DNA from: Podospora pseudocomata | Taxonomy: Eukaryota > Ascomycota > Sordariomycetes > Sordariales > Podosporaceae | Length of the DNA stretch: 64,000 bases | Assembly (NCBI RefSeq): GCF_035222375.1 | Contig: NC_085887.1 | Location: 99,501 to 163,500 of the forward strand | Direction: 5' to 3' | Shown: positions 22,370-34,373 of the stretch, one piece after another | How the letters are laid out: each line of letters begins with the position of its first letter | How positions within the stretch are numbered: the first letter of the stretch is position 1 | Position numbers and translations under genes: made by a program | The notes under the pieces: model-generated | The model's database searches: none | What the model was told of the DNA's origin: nothing | The model's input: the letters and a program-made list of their open reading frames with translations, nothing else

Positions 22370-25300
22370 ATGCCTACAGGCCTGTCTTCCAGCTTCGCCT
22401 CTGCCGCCGCCGGCCAAACCCGAGATTCCAGAGGAAACGGACGAGTCGACGCGGGACGTACTGGCGGGAGCGGTGAATGGTAAGATGATCAGAATACATA
22501 CATGCTACGTGACATCACCCTCGTGCCTCAAGGCTAATATGGGGTGCCAGGCCGCGCTCGAATGGGACTAGGACTTTCCGCCGACCCTCTACCACTCCCT
22601 TCAACCAAAACCCCTCGTCCAACCCCGCCGATCTCATGCAGTCTTCCGTTTCCGACACGCCTTCTTCGTATCCAAACAGCCAGCCAGGCTTTGGGGAGGG
22701 GGCCGCGAAATACACCAGGGAGGAGCTGCTCGATATCTTCAATAGTATTGAACCCGCCAAGATGGATGTCTCCAGTCTTTTGGAGCCGAATTGGAACCCG
22801 GGCCATTTGAACGGTAGCCATCCCTCTGCTCGTCCATGGGGCAAAAGTGGCGACTCGGGCCATACCCCACAGGATCCCAGCGTGTGTTGGGACGCAGATG
22901 GCAGTGTCAAGCCCATCGGTTTAGAGGACATGACCGAGGAGGAGCGCCTCATGTTTTCGACTGATGTGAACTCGACCATGAAGCCACCTCAGCCGAAACA
23001 GCCCCAAGAGGGGAGCACCCCTCAAGGCGGGGGCATCAACGGTCGCAAGACGTCTGTGAACGCCTCGAATTACCCTCTCGCCTCCCCGTCGACCTCCCGC
23101 CCTGTGACCAGGCGTAGGGAGACGGCTGACACGAACCCGTTTCCATCTGCGTCTGTGGCCTCGCCGACAGCCTCTCGCTTCTCCCGGGATGAGTGGTTTC
23201 CCCGCCGCAACACGGCCGAGGTCAAAGAGATGACGGATGAGCCAGAAGAAGACCACAATTTACGCGAGGCTCCGGCCAAGAATCAACCTTTTGCACTGCG
23301 TGCCAACACTGGCGGTCCGACTGGCTTTGGCAGTGCTAGTTCTCTCTGGGGCCCAGGCACGCCCACCTCGAGTTCTGGAATCGGTGGTGGAGCATTTGGC
23401 AACTTTGCCATTCCCACGCCCACCACTGCCGAGAAGCGCTTCCCATCTTCGGGCGGGAGTCGTCTTGCGCACCTGATCCCGAAGGACTCGACTGAGAGCG
23501 CAGCGCCCAAAGCAAGTGATGCCGCCAGCTGGCGTCCTCGCCAGCGGACTGATACAGACCCGTTTACGAACCGGGACGATGGTGCATCTGGCAGTGCAGC
23601 TTTGGGCGGGGCTCAGGACAACAGTCCGCCTCTGGCCTCGGCCCAGCCGCTGCGCGGCAACAGTGTTTTCGACACCCCTGTGAAGGGAAGCGCCGGCGAC
23701 TTTGGCATGGCCAATCTGCGTCTTGGTGACCGCGGCGATGGACATGGCCCAAACAGTCCCTCGGACACGAACCCTTTCCGCAGCCCCACTGCGGTGGACG
23801 GCCGCGAGGAGCAGCAAGACGACCATCACGACCGTCAGCACCACGATGTTCTCCGCAACAACCAGCCCGGCCCAGCCCCTGACAACCATTCTGGCTACAG
23901 CACGCTTCCTCGTTCTTTCGGGGCTACTGGCCCCTTTGACGGCAGCGATCGGAGCCAGACCTCTAGTGTCGGTGCCAAGGGCTTCCCCGCTGTTAACCAT
24001 CTGGGCGGTTGGCCTTCTGCACCCTCTGTTGGCACTCCCGATCGTGATCGATCTTTCAACCCGTTCGGACCTGGCATTTTCGGGCCCATTACCGATCTCC
24101 CGTCCCCTGGCCTGGGCGGTCTCAACAGCGTCTTCGGCGTGCCCACTACCTCGAGACTTGCCCGTGGAAAGCTCGAGTCTCTTTTCCCGACGGCCATGCA
24201 GGCTCCAATCCACCCTCACGACCAAGACGGGCTCGCTGATTCTATCCCTGATCTTCGTCAAGCCAATCCTCTGGGTGCTATTGGCCGTGGTGCCATTGGT
24301 TTGCCCCGTGAAGCCACTAGTCCTGTCCGGGGCAACCGGGCTGCGTTTGAGGATATGTATTCGACTCCTGACCAGACCCGTTCTCCTTTCTCCGCCCCCG
24401 ATCAAGACCAGCAGGGTCTCACGAGCACCGCCCCGGGCCAGTCATTCCCCACCACCGGCGGTCCTTCCTTCGTCTCTGGCCAGGCTGGAGGAGATCCGGG
24501 CTCGGTCAGAACCATGGTCATGCCGGACAGGATGCGCTGGGTTTATCTCGATCCCCAGCAAGTAGTTCAAGGGCCCTTCAGCGGTCTCGAGATGAATGAC
24601 TGGTACAAGGCGAACTTCTTCACGCCTGACCTTCGGGTCAAACGGCTGGAGGATCGTGACTTTGAGCCTCTTGGTCAGCTTATCCGGCGCATCGGAAACT
24701 CCCGGGAGCCTTTCCTCGTGCCGCAAATGGGTATCCCTCATGGCCCTGCTCCTCCCGCTGGGGGCTACGGTCCTGGAGTGTCTGATCCTGTCCCGCCTCT
24801 TCAGAACGCCTTCCCTTCCTTCGGTCGCACCCTTACCGCTGCTCAGCAGAATGACCTTGAACGCCGTAAGCAGGAGGAACAAATGTATCATGCCAGAGCG
24901 CGAGAGCTGGCTCAGTTTTCCCGCCACCCCCTCCAAACCTCTGTGCCCAGCACGCTCCAGCACCACTCCAGCATCCACAGCCTGCAGAGTCAGCCCAGCT
25001 TTGGCAGCATGACGTCTCCCATCACCATGCCTCCTCAGCCTCCCATTGGTCCCATGGTTCCGGGCGCCCCTTTTTTTGATTCGGGTGCTGGCATCGCCCC
25101 CGGTCCTGCGCAGCCCCCCATTGGACCTTCTGCCGACCTTTTTCCTGCGGATCTGAACCTCAGTGAGCGCCAGATGCTCGCCAACATGCAGGCCACCGGG
25201 TCACTGCCGGCCGTTTTCCCCTCGCAGTCAGGGGGTGCCAATGCTGCCGATGGTGGCCTCCAGAGCCAACTCCCTCATGTCGACCAGCTTCAGCAAGACT

Positions 25301-26886
25301 CCGAGGGCTTCAAGGACAGGCTCCTCCAGTTTCAAGATCTCCGCTCTGAGCGTGATGCTGAAGAGGCGGCCGCCACTGCCACTGCCCAGGCCCGCAAGGT
25401 CATCGACGAGGTTGTCAAGCAAGAAGAGCCAGCGCCGGCTGATTCTGCCCCCGCTCCCATTTCAGCTCCCGTGCCCGCTCCTGCTGCTCCCGAGACTCTC
25501 GTCGCGGCCCCCGAGTCCGCTGTCGCCAGGAAGGCTGCTGCCCCAGCCCAGTCTGAACTGTCTCTGACCGAGAAGGTGCGTAAGACGCAGGCCGATAACG
25601 CCAAGTCGGCGCAGAAGCCTTCTGTTTCTGGTCTTCCCATGCCCTTCCCCCCCCCGCAAAACGCCCCTCTGCCTGCTCCCACGGCGCAGCGTCCTGCTTC
25701 CAACCTCCCTAGTCAGTATGGCGACCGGTCCGCCTCTGGAACTCCTGACACTTCTTCTGAGGGTGCCCCTCTTGCCCCTCCCCCTACCGCTCCCTGGGCT
25801 CCTCAGCCTGGTGCTGAGGCTCACAAGGGCCCAAGTCTGAAGGAAATTCAAGAGGCCGAGGCCAAGAAGGCTGCCAAGAAGGAGGAAGCCGCAGCCGCCG
25901 CTAGACGCGCGGCACTCGAGCAGGAGACGGCAGCTCTTCTGGCGCGTGAGAAGGCGGCTGCTGCTGCCAGTATCGGTCTTCCTGCCACTAGTACCTGGGG
26001 TACCGGCTCGCCAGTCAGCGCGGCCAGTGGCAGCCCCTGGAAGCAGCCCACGGTCGTCAAGACTCCCGTGTCTGCCAGCACTCCCTCCAAGAAAACTCTG
26101 GCCGACATTCAGCGTGAGGAGGAACTGCGCAAGCAGAAGGCCAAGGAGGCTGATCGCCAGGCCAGCGCTGCTGCCGGTGCCGCTCTTGGCAAGCGTTATG
26201 CCGATCTTGCCAGCAAGACGTCGTCGCCCGCTGGTATTGCGCCCGCTGGCCCCGCGACACAAGCCATGACTGGAGGTGGATGGTCTACTGTGGGGGCTGG
26301 CGGCAAGGTCAAGGTTCCTACGGGTCCCGCTGCTCAGAACCGGTCTGCTAGCACCACCGGTATCAAGCCCTCGGCCACGCCGGTTGCGCCCAAGGCCACA
26401 CCCAAGCCTGCCCAGACATCGCTCAAAGATGCCAGAAACCTTGCCCTTGACGAGTTCAAGAACTGGGTCCGCCGTGAGCTGACGCGTGGTGCTATCAAGG
26501 AGGGTAAGTCTTGACTTCTAGTCGTTTCTTTTCTGATGTTCACGTGCTAACTGAATGCGTGTGTAGCCGACGGCCTCACTAATACTTTGTTGGAAATGCC
26601 GCTTGATCAGCCCGATATTATCTCGGACGTTGTGTACAGTTGCGAGTACACTCTGAACGGCAAGGACTTTGCCATGGAGTTTGTGCGCCGCAAGAAGCTG
26701 GCGGACAAGGGCATCATCGAGAAGGATTCGACGGCGGCGTCGATGCCCAGCGATGCCAAGATGGTCAGCAACAACGGCTGGAGCGAAGTGGCCAAGAAGG
26801 GCAGCAGCAGTGCGCAGGCTGCGAAGGAGGAGGCGGCGGTGCCTGGCTTCCGTGTGGTCCCCAGCAAGAAGAAGGGCAAGAAATAG
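22370..26886 (+). CDS. GYF-domain protein (Smy2/Syh1/GIGYF type)
   Basis: Exons 22370-22479, 22551-26503 and 26567-26886 give 1460 residues. The first exon codes MPTGLSSSFASAAAGQ, a start I recognise from fungal GYF proteins. The GYF domain lies at about residues 696-760: MRWVYLDPQQVVQGPFSGLE, then MNDWYKANFFTPDLRVKR, matching W-x-Y-x-D...QGPF...M-x2-W-x3-F, which binds proline-rich PPG-phi ligands. Long disordered Pro/Ser/Gly/Ala segments flank it. An Ala/Glu/Lys coiled coil lies near 1130-1190. The C-terminal exon holds a conserved helical end (LLEMPLDQPDIISDVVYSCE) and a KKKGKK tail. Yeast Smy2/Syh1 and animal GIGYF act in translational repression and ribosome-quality control. A cytoplasmic mRNA-linked role is inferred. 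Confidence 0.92.
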
Positions 26887-27497
26887 GATCCTCTCGCCGC
26901 TGACCCCGCTGACCGTGTCGACGTTGGAGCCGAGAACTACTTCAAGGCGCTGCAGTTCAAAGGAGGAATGAAGTAACAGACGGAGGGAAGGGGGAGCGGG
27001 GGGCATGATGGGTTACATGCAGTCCGTTTTTGGTGCATCTCTTGTTGACAGCGTAGCCAGTTGGCATGGCAAGCCCTGAGCGAGTATTACATGTAGCAGT
27101 GACTGTGTTGAGTATGTAGCGCTTGCCTCGACACCAAAAATATGGAGCGAGGAATAGGTATTCCGAATGTACGTTGGTTCGCCATCTGCGTGATTTTGTC
27201 ATGACTGTTGGAAGATATGTTGGTTGGGGGGAGGGCAGCCGTATGCAGGTAAGGAAGCGCAAGGCTGAAGTTGGTGCCCCGGGGTGTCTTATGTAATCCA
27301 AAAGCTCACCAAAAGTGACAACCCCGCCATGGCTACACAATGTGAACGGTGCGCCCCACTTTATCCTTGAGATCGCAAAAATGGAGGGGCACAAGTGGGA
27401 GGTGGTTTTCCGTATCATACCCTTTTGCACCACACTTTCCTTTTTCTTTTTTTTTCTTTCCTTTCACCGGATTGGAATAGGATAAAATCATTTCACA
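26887..27497. other. Spacer between GYF and TPR genes
   Basis: 0.61 kb, probably 3' UTR then promoter, with a T-rich stretch at about 27437-27464 close to the next start. No gene is seen. Confidence 0.4.
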
Positions 27498-30404
27498 ATG
27501 GGGTCACAAAACGGCGATACCCCCGTTTCCTCCTTGCCTGAGCTTTTGGAGCAAGGCAAATACCTCGAGGTTTTGCTGTCTGAACCAGGCAAAGCGCTGA
27601 TTCGGAGCTATGTCCACCAGCAGCAGTCGCCATCACCACCACCACAGGACCAGAATCACAACAGCAACAGCAAAATTGTCGGACTAGCCGCTTTTAACGC
27701 TTTCTTGCAGGGGAATGTCACCGGCCCTGTGCTTGACGACACCCTCCTCTCCCGGGTCGAGAAAGCGTTTGGGACGACGGAGAATGAGAGGAAGGATCTC
27801 GCGAGGAGATGCCTGGCGGAGCTGCAGGTGGATGGGGTGGGGGTGTACGCGTATGTCCCGCTGTTGGAACTTTTTGGGTTGGCGAGGTGGGTTTTGTTGG
27901 GGTTGGGCGATGATGAGAAGGAGAGGTTGAGGGTGAATGTCTGGCATTACAAGCTCTTGACGGAGCCGAGTTTGGGGAGCGGGAGCAGTTTCAACAAGGG
28001 GTTGCAGTGGTGTGAGGTGCCCAGTTTGAGGGCGGAGATTGAGCGGGCGCTGGAGGGGGGGCAGGAAAAGGACGGGGAGGCGTTGGTCGAGAGGGCCATG
28101 GTCTGGATTATGCTTGGGCAGGAGAAGAAGGCTAGGAGGGTGCTGGAGGAGGCGAGGAGGGAGAGGGGGTTTGTTTATACGCTTACTGGAGCTTTGGGTA
28201 AGAGGACGAAGTTTCAGGAGAGGAGCACGAGTCAACTTGTTGTTTTGGCGAGGAGTAAGGGGGCGTTTGAGAGCGGGGGTGGGGAGGTGAGGCCCGAGGG
28301 GCTGAAGTTGAATGATGATACTTTGCTGGAGGAGTTGAAGTTTGATAAAGAGGGGGGAGAGACGGATATCGGGGAGAGGGATGATGAGAAGGAGGATGTG
28401 CCGGTGGAGTTGAGGGATATCAAACCGGATGAGCAGCCGCAGCTCGCGCCGCTGGATCAGATTATCTTGTTGGCGGAGGCTACGCTCAAAGATGCGTTCT
28501 CACCGGCGGACACTTTGACCTCGGAGGAGGTGTTGCCTTTTGCGGTGAGGGTCATCTCGGATCAGGGCAAGACAAACTGGCAGATTTATACGCATGCGCT
28601 GCTGGTGAGGTCGAGGATTGAGGTGCACAGGAGCAGGACGATGGAGAGAGGGGTGCTGCAGATGCAGGCGGTGGTGGATCAGGTCGTTGTTGATACCACA
28701 CAGCCGGAGCGTGCCCAGACGCAAGAGGAGAAGGAGGGAGAGGAGGAGAATGGGGTACCGGAAATCAAGGTCTCTGTGCATGGCGACGAAGCTGCCCCCG
28801 TCGACAACAAGCCAAAATCTTTCTTCCCCGCCGCCAAACCGTCAGAGACAGCACCTCCAGAAGTCAGATTGCGGTACATTCACACGCTGAGCTCGCCACC
28901 ACGATGGCATCTGGAGTCAGAGCTGGCCTACTCCTGGGCTGGTGTCGGATCGCTGGTGTCCGCCATGGAGATCTTCAAGCGCCTTCGCCTGTGGGCAGAG
29001 GTGGCACTTTGCTATGCCAGTAATGCCGCGAGGGAAGACGAAGGCGGGCGCGGAAAGGATGGAGAGGCCAGGGCAAAGGCTATCCTCCGGTGGAGGCTAT
29101 TCAACAAGACGGGAACCGCCCCTGAGAACTCGGAGCAAGACGCAGACGAGGAAGACGTGGACCTTGACAAGATCAGAGAGGCCGACTACCACGGCCCCCA
29201 GCGGACGCCACCGCCCTCCAACGCCCCTCGCCTGTGGTGTCTTCTTGGAGACCTTGAGAACGAAAAGAAATACTACGAGCGGGCCTGGGAGATTTCGGGT
29301 CAACGATATGCCAGAGCCCAAAAGTCGTTGGGAGAATACTACTTGCAACAAAAGGATCTGCTCAGCGCCCGAGATGCGTACAAACAGGCGGTGCACGTCA
29401 ACAGGCTGAGCAACGAGTTGTGGAACCGTCTGGGAGACATCAGCTTGCGCATGGGAGAGTTTGCCGATGCCGCTGAGGCGTTTAGCAGAGCCATCTCGTC
29501 CTCCGACTCCAATGGCGGCGAGGATGCCAGGACGTGGAGTAACCTCGGCAGCGCCTTTTACAGTCTCTATGTCGAGCGGGTCAAGGAGTTGAGGCAGCAA
29601 AACGAGAACGGCGTGTCAGCCGAGTCAGCCGCTGTCCCTGGTGATGATGAAGACGAGGAGACGGTTGAGAAGAAGGAGGCAAAGGACCCAAAGACTTTGC
29701 TGACCCAGTCGTTGCATGCCTACAAGAAGGGGGCTTCGATTTCGCATGACAACTGGCGCATCTGGGACAATGTTATTACCCTGGCCTCTCGGCTGCGACC
29801 GATTGCTGTCCAGGAGGTTCTTCTCGGCTTGCAGCATGTGGTTAGGATCAGGAAGAGCGAGGACGCGGTTGATGTTGATGTTTTGAGGCTACTGCTCAAC
29901 GAGGCTGTGTTGTCTGTGGAGAAGCCGGCTGGAATGGGCATCTACGACCCCCCTCGTGGATCGACCGAGAGAGCGGTGGTGCAGTTCTTGGAGACGTCGA
30001 TTGTTCCCCTGATTACGGCCCGTTCTGAGTTCTGGGAGCTCATCACCAGAGAGCGAGTTTGGAAGAGAGACTTTGCGGGCGCCATTGACGCGGCTGAAAA
30101 GGCCTGGCGCGCTGCCATGGGTGGTGCTGGCGGTGGCTTGCTCCCCGGTTCCAGCAGCACAGGGCCTGATGGGAAGAGCAGGAACTGGTTGGAGGACAAG
30201 GATGCGTGGGCCCTTGTTGTCGAGAGAACAGATGAATTGGTCTCGGTCCTCGAGAACTATGGCGAGGAGGTTCCCGAAATCGGGGGCAAGTGGAAAGGCA
30301 AGGCTCGGTTGGCCGTCAGAAGTGTCATGGGCAAGGGCAAAGAGGCCTGGGAGGACACGGAAGAGTGGGATAGACTCAAGGGCTTGCTGGAGGGACTAAA
30401 GTAG
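27498..30404 (+). CDS. emw1: TPR protein of the Emw1/TTC27 family
   Basis: Intronless, 968 residues, starting MGSQNGDTPVSSLPELLEQG. The N-terminal half is helical with several long Glu-rich acidic inserts (about 265-320 and 410-425). The family core begins near residue 450 with LRYIHTLSSPPRWHLESELA. It continues with WRLFNKTG and LWCLLGDLENEKKYYERAWE, then tetratricopeptide repeats: ARAQKSLGEYYLQQKDLLSA, LWNRLGDISLRMGEFADAAE, then TWSNLGSAFYSLYVERVKEL. The signature HDNWRIWDNVITLA, with its W-x-I-W, is shared with human TTC27 and yeast Emw1 (essential for maintenance of the cell wall). Yeast Emw1 is essential, and the human protein is a cytoplasmic scaffold. Length and order match the family. 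The final 60 residues are basic and acidic without a known motif. Confidence 0.88.
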   Translation: MGSQNGDTPVSSLPELLEQGKYLEVLLSEPGKALIRSYVHQQQSPSPPPQDQNHNSNSKIVGLAAFNAFLQGNVTGPVLDDTLLSRVEKAFGTTENERKDLARRCLAELQVDGVGVYAYVPLLELFGLARWVLLGLGDDEKERLRVNVWHYKLLTEPSLGSGSSFNKGLQWCEVPSLRAEIERALEGGQEKDGEALVERAMVWIMLGQEKKARRVLEEARRERGFVYTLTGALGKRTKFQERSTSQLVVLARSKGAFESGGGEVRPEGLKLNDDTLLEELKFDKEGGETDIGERDDEKEDVPVELRDIKPDEQPQLAPLDQIILLAEATLKDAFSPADTLTSEEVLPFAVRVISDQGKTNWQIYTHALLVRSRIEVHRSRTMERGVLQMQAVVDQVVVDTTQPERAQTQEEKEGEEENGVPEIKVSVHGDEAAPVDNKPKSFFPAAKPSETAPPEVRLRYIHTLSSPPRWHLESELAYSWAGVGSLVSAMEIFKRLRLWAEVALCYASNAAREDEGGRGKDGEARAKAILRWRLFNKTGTAPENSEQDADEEDVDLDKIREADYHGPQRTPPPSNAPRLWCLLGDLENEKKYYERAWEISGQRYARAQKSLGEYYLQQKDLLSARDAYKQAVHVNRLSNELWNRLGDISLRMGEFADAAEAFSRAISSSDSNGGEDARTWSNLGSAFYSLYVERVKELRQQNENGVSAESAAVPGDDEDEETVEKKEAKDPKTLLTQSLHAYKKGASISHDNWRIWDNVITLASRLRPIAVQEVLLGLQHVVRIRKSEDAVDVDVLRLLLNEAVLSVEKPAGMGIYDPPRGSTERAVVQFLETSIVPLITARSEFWELITRERVWKRDFAGAIDAAEKAWRAAMGGAGGGLLPGSSSTGPDGKSRNWLEDKDAWALVVERTDELVSVLENYGEEVPEIGGKWKGKARLAVRSVMGKGKEAWEDTEEWDRLKGLLEGLK

Positions 30405-30510
30405 GTAGAGCGGAACCTCGAAATAAAAGATAAGATTTGTGAGCACTTTTTCTTGTTGTCTCGAGATCGGCCTTTGCCATCTCCAATTCATACTCGTACA
30501 CAAAACTCAT

Positions 30511-31369
30511 TCATACACCAACGCTGAACCCGAACGACCCGTCGAACACATCTGCCTTGGCTGCTTCGATAGCACTTGCTCTCATCCCCCTGAGATCATG
30601 GAAGCTTGGCACCCTGTTGGGCTCATAGAACGTGAGCAGGTTGGTCATGTCTTCGTCCGTCATCTCACACATCTCCTCCCAGCTGTACCTGTCGCTCACG
30701 TCCTTCATCCAGGACATGCGCTTGGGGCCCTCCTCGGGTTCGGGCGCAACCTGGCGCAGCTTGACGCGCAGCTCGCCAATGGCCTCAATGGCCCTCCCAG
30801 CATTGGACGGCAGCTGCTTCGCAATGAAGCGTCTGATCATGCTCGCCAGCCTCGGCCCCTTGCCATTGGTGGACACCATGATCTGTAGCGGTCCATCGCG
30901 GTGCACGCTGCCAAAGTAAAAGTCGCACTCGGGCGGGACATCGGCAATGTTGGCCACCAGGCGCTTCTGCTTGCACAGCTTCCAGATCTGGGTCGAGGCG
31001 GCAGGATCGTCGATGGCTACGAGGACCATAGACCAGTCCTTGTCGTCGAGGTCCGAGGGGAGGAAGATCCGGTCGACGTGGGTTACCTGCTTTTGGGCGA
31101 CACGGTACGAGACTTCGGCGTTCAGGCCGCTCGAGGGACAGATGACGGTGACGACGGCATCGGCGTTGAGGAGGTGGACAATCCGTCCTGCTGCTACCTG
31201 GGGAGATGTTGTGAGATATTGTACAGCATAGAAACAAAAGGCAATAGATGTCACGCACCTCACCGCCGCCGATGACAAGGACAGGTTTGCCCTTGACCTG
31301 CCATGCAATCATCAGGCTCCCGCCGCCCTGGATGGCGGGGTACTTTTCCTGCGGTCGTGATTCAGCCAT
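30511..31369 (-). CDS. met8: Met8 siroheme synthase (precorrin-2 dehydrogenase/ferrochelatase)
   Basis: Exon 1 is 31369-31259, exon 2 is 31197-30511, the intron is 61 bp, and the product is 265 residues. It starts MAESRPQEKYPAIQGGGS and enters the NAD-binding Rossmann fold at VLVIGGGEVAAGRIVHLL, with the splice falling inside that motif. ANIADVPPECDFYFGS and LQIMVSTNGKGPRLASMIRR match yeast Met8. The Asp of CDFYFG sits where I recall the catalytic Asp of the family. A C-terminal helical dimerisation part follows (RYSWEEMCEMTDEDMTNLL). Met8 oxidises precorrin-2 to sirohydrochlorin and inserts iron, making siroheme for sulfite and nitrite reductases. An in-frame upstream ATG exists, but it would add a basic stretch foreign to the family. 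The gene is divergent from Pep7. Confidence 0.93.
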
Positions 31370-31946
31370 GCCGCCGTGTGTCTTTGCGGTCGCGACGATG
31401 GCGATGGAAGCACGGAAGGGGTTGGCAGCAGAAAAGAAGACATGGCGATGGCGAGATGGGTGGAAAAGCAGACGAGATCGAAAGCGCCATTCAAGAGTCA
31501 CGATTGGTCCCGTCCCCAGGGCATCCCCGGCCCCTCCACCGCTTTCTTTCTTTTTCCGTGATGGTTACTAGGGACCCTGTGGACCTATCGATAAGCCTTA
31601 CGGATAGGTAATGGCACCTGGGAATCCTTGAGCACTGGGACACGGCAACCGTGCAGCCCGCACTTGCAGTGCAGCACACAGCACACCCTGCCCTGGAGCT
31701 GCAGCTGCAACCGTGCCTGAGGTCCATCCTGCTACAGAGTACCTAGGCCCGGCATCCCCAACACCCGACCCCGACCCCGACCCCGACCAACAGGAACAAG
31801 CACCTCAGCATCATGCCCGTTCCTGGGCTCTCCAACATCGCATTGCCAGCAACGATACCTTATCGCTATAGGGCTAGCATCGCCGCCCACTCGGCCCTCA
31901 GGCGTGCGACGGGCAGCATCAGCATCACCGACATAGGCACCGCAAC
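31370..31946. promoter_or_regulatory. Divergent promoter of met8 and pep7
   Basis: 0.58 kb shared by the two genes. It holds a short hexamer repeat (CCCCGA, about four copies, 31764-31788). No other gene is supported. Confidence 0.45.
31764..31788. repeat. CCCCGA hexamer repeat
   Basis: About four perfect copies in the met8-pep7 spacer, about 160 bp upstream of the Pep7 start. It is a simple repeat of unknown effect. Confidence 0.8.
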
Positions 31947-34038
31947 ATGTCGGCGCCCCGGAGGCTGGGAGGTGGCCGCATCCTGGGCAGCGGCAGCAAG
32001 GGGCTCGCCCCGCCCTCGTCGTCATCCTCGACTCCCGCTCCAGGAGGTGCCAACCCACGACGGGCCAGCGCCAACACAGCTCGCGCCGTGAGCCCATTCC
32101 CGCCCTCGGAAAGCAGTGTTAGCGTCGGCTCGTATCATTCGAGACTCTCGTCTCCCAACTCCCTCTCGCCGCCTTTGTCCAGCACGCTTCCGCCCTTCGC
32201 CCAGGATCTCGTCTCCCATGTCAGTCTCGCCGGTCCCTCGAACCGCGCCTCCAGCAGCGGAGGGCTGGTTTGCCCAATATGCAACGAGGAAATGGTTACT
32301 CTGCTCCAGCTCAACCGCCACCTAGACGACGTGCACCAGGAGCTCCCCGAGGCCGAGCAGGACGAGGTCAAATCGTGGTTCGACAAGCAGGTGCTCAAAG
32401 CCAAGCGGTTCCAGCCGCTGTCTCTGATCAACCAGAAGCTACGCGGCATGGACGTGTTCGAGTCCAACGAAAGCCAACCTGTCTCAGCGCCGGCAGCCCC
32501 CGGCCGGATTGCAGAAACTGTTGTCGATCCCGAGGAGCTGGTGACGAGGAAACACTGGCAGAGGCCATCGGGCAACGACACATGCACAGACCCGACATGC
32601 GATAGGAAATTGGGACCGCTGAGCGGCAGCGTAAATTGCAGGAAGTGCGGGAGGTTGTTCTGCGAGGAGCACACAATGTACCAAATGAAGCTGTCGAGGT
32701 CAGCCAACCACGAACCGGTCCGGGGCATCTGGTGTCGCGTGTGCGAGACGTGCTACAAGTCGAGGGGGGGCTACAATGACCACAATGGTGTTTCACGAGA
32801 CCATACGACGGACTTTGCTGCCGTGCGTGCCAGGAAGGTGGAGAGGCAACGCCTCGAGGTCCAGAGGCTGGAGAAGAGGTTGACCAAGCTGACTAGGCTG
32901 TTGGCCGAGGGGCCTCAGGACGCGGGTGTCAACTCCGCGTTGCTATCACCGCTCGGCGGGGCAAAACACATCAGAAAGACTATTGAGCAATCTGTGGTGG
33001 CTTGGGAAGAAGATGCGTCTGTGGCGAGGTGCCCGTTCTGCAAGCAAGAGTTTCGGTCTTGGACGTTTAGGAGGCATCACTGCAGGATATGTGGCAGGGT
33101 TGTGTGTGCGGATCCGGCGACGGGGTGTTCGAGTGAGATTGGATTCAATGTCGCAACCCGCATGTGCTTGCTCGTCCGATGGCTCAAGAATCTGTGCTAA
33201 CTGTTCGGCAGCAACCGCTTTGCCCGCAGCCGAGAAGCCAACCGGTGGTGGCCATGTCAGTGTCGATGTCAGGATGTGCTGCGACTGCAAGACGACCATC
33301 TTCTCACACCGAGATTTTACTGATTCGATTACCCACAAGCCTTCGGATCAGATCGCGTACGAGAACCTACGCCAGTTTGAGCTGGGCATCCGAAATATGA
33401 TGCCAAAATTCCACAAAGCACTGATAGCATTGCAGCCGCCTGACGATAACAGCAACAAACCACCGCCAACACACGCCGAGATCCAGCACGCTGCCAGCAT
33501 TCGCAAGCGCCTCACATACTCGTTTCGCCAATATGGCGAGGCAGCAAAGCGCATTCAGAACATGCCCACCGACAGCCCTACGCAACGGATGCTTCAACAA
33601 AAGATTTATGCCGCTGCTTCGGCCTTCATGCACACCAATATGCTTCCCCTGAAGAGCCTGCCATCTATTTTGAAAGCCAGCGGGCCGGGCCACCGGCGCT
33701 TGCTCTCCAACGGGCCGTCGCACTCGCCCCTGCGAAACGGCGAGTCGGCCACATTCGATGCCGAAACTTCCAGCGTGGGAGGGGCGAGCGAGGTCAGCAC
33801 CGCCGTGTCGGCTCTCGAGACAGAGGAGAAGGAGGCAAAGGAGAAGCTGATTGTCTTGGAGGAGCAGCGGTTTATGGTGCTCGAGATGCTCAATCATGCA
33901 AGGGCGGCGAGGAGATTCGAGGAGGTCACGGCGTTGACCAAGAACATCGAGGAGCTGGACAGGGAAATTGAAGGCTCAAAACGAACTGTGGCCGATGTTG
34001 CGGAGAAGTTCCAGGGGCTTTATGTTGGAGGAGCATGA
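31947..34038 (+). CDS. pep7: Pep7/Vac1-type FYVE-domain endosomal tether
   Basis: Exons 31947-33132 and 33212-34038 give 670 residues. The 79-bp intron uses donor GTGAGA and branch GTGCTAAC. A Ser/Pro-rich N-terminus is followed by a C2H2 finger (CPICNEEMVTLLQLNRHLDDVH, about 109-130). Next is a first FYVE-like zinc region (CTDPTCDRKLGPL, CRKCGRLFCEEH, CRVCETCY), then a canonical FYVE domain with RRHHCRICGRVVCADP. A Rabenosyn-like helical segment follows, and the C-terminal helix EEQRFMVLEMLNHARAARRF fits a Rab-binding element. FYVE domains bind PI3P. Yeast Vac1/Pep7 links Vps21, Vps45 and Pep12 in Golgi-to-endosome fusion. The splice was placed at the phase-1 donor because it rejoins the FYVE core without loss (ATGCS-TTALPAAEK). 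Confidence 0.92.
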
Positions 34039-34373
34039 GGCGGCGACAGAGAGGAAGGATGAGTATTTAGCGGGCATGGCTCGGAGTTTGGGAGTCATCT
34101 TTTGTGCCAAGGACAGCTGGTTGGAACGAACCAAAACATGGGAATATCAATCTACGCTTCGGATATTCATCGCAAGCCCGGGGCGATCTTGGCTTGTCGA
34201 TGTCAAGCAGACCCCACTGCTGTCTTTTCGAGCTCAAAAGAGCGGTTGACAGACGGGGTGGCACTGTCACGGCTAGGTCAAGACACAAGCTCAAACTGTT
34301 CATGGCGCACGAACGCGGCGTCTGTCCGTCTGCCCAAATTAGCGGCCAACCAGACTGCAACCTCCGGAGCTAA

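Noticed and set aside
23260-24405. 381-codon antisense frame inside the GYF gene
   Set aside because: Arg/Val/Ala-rich noise opposite a gene with strong third-base GC bias. No domain is present.
25462-26262. 266-codon antisense frame inside the GYF gene
   Set aside because: Same cause; it mirrors the Ala/Pro-rich coding sequence.
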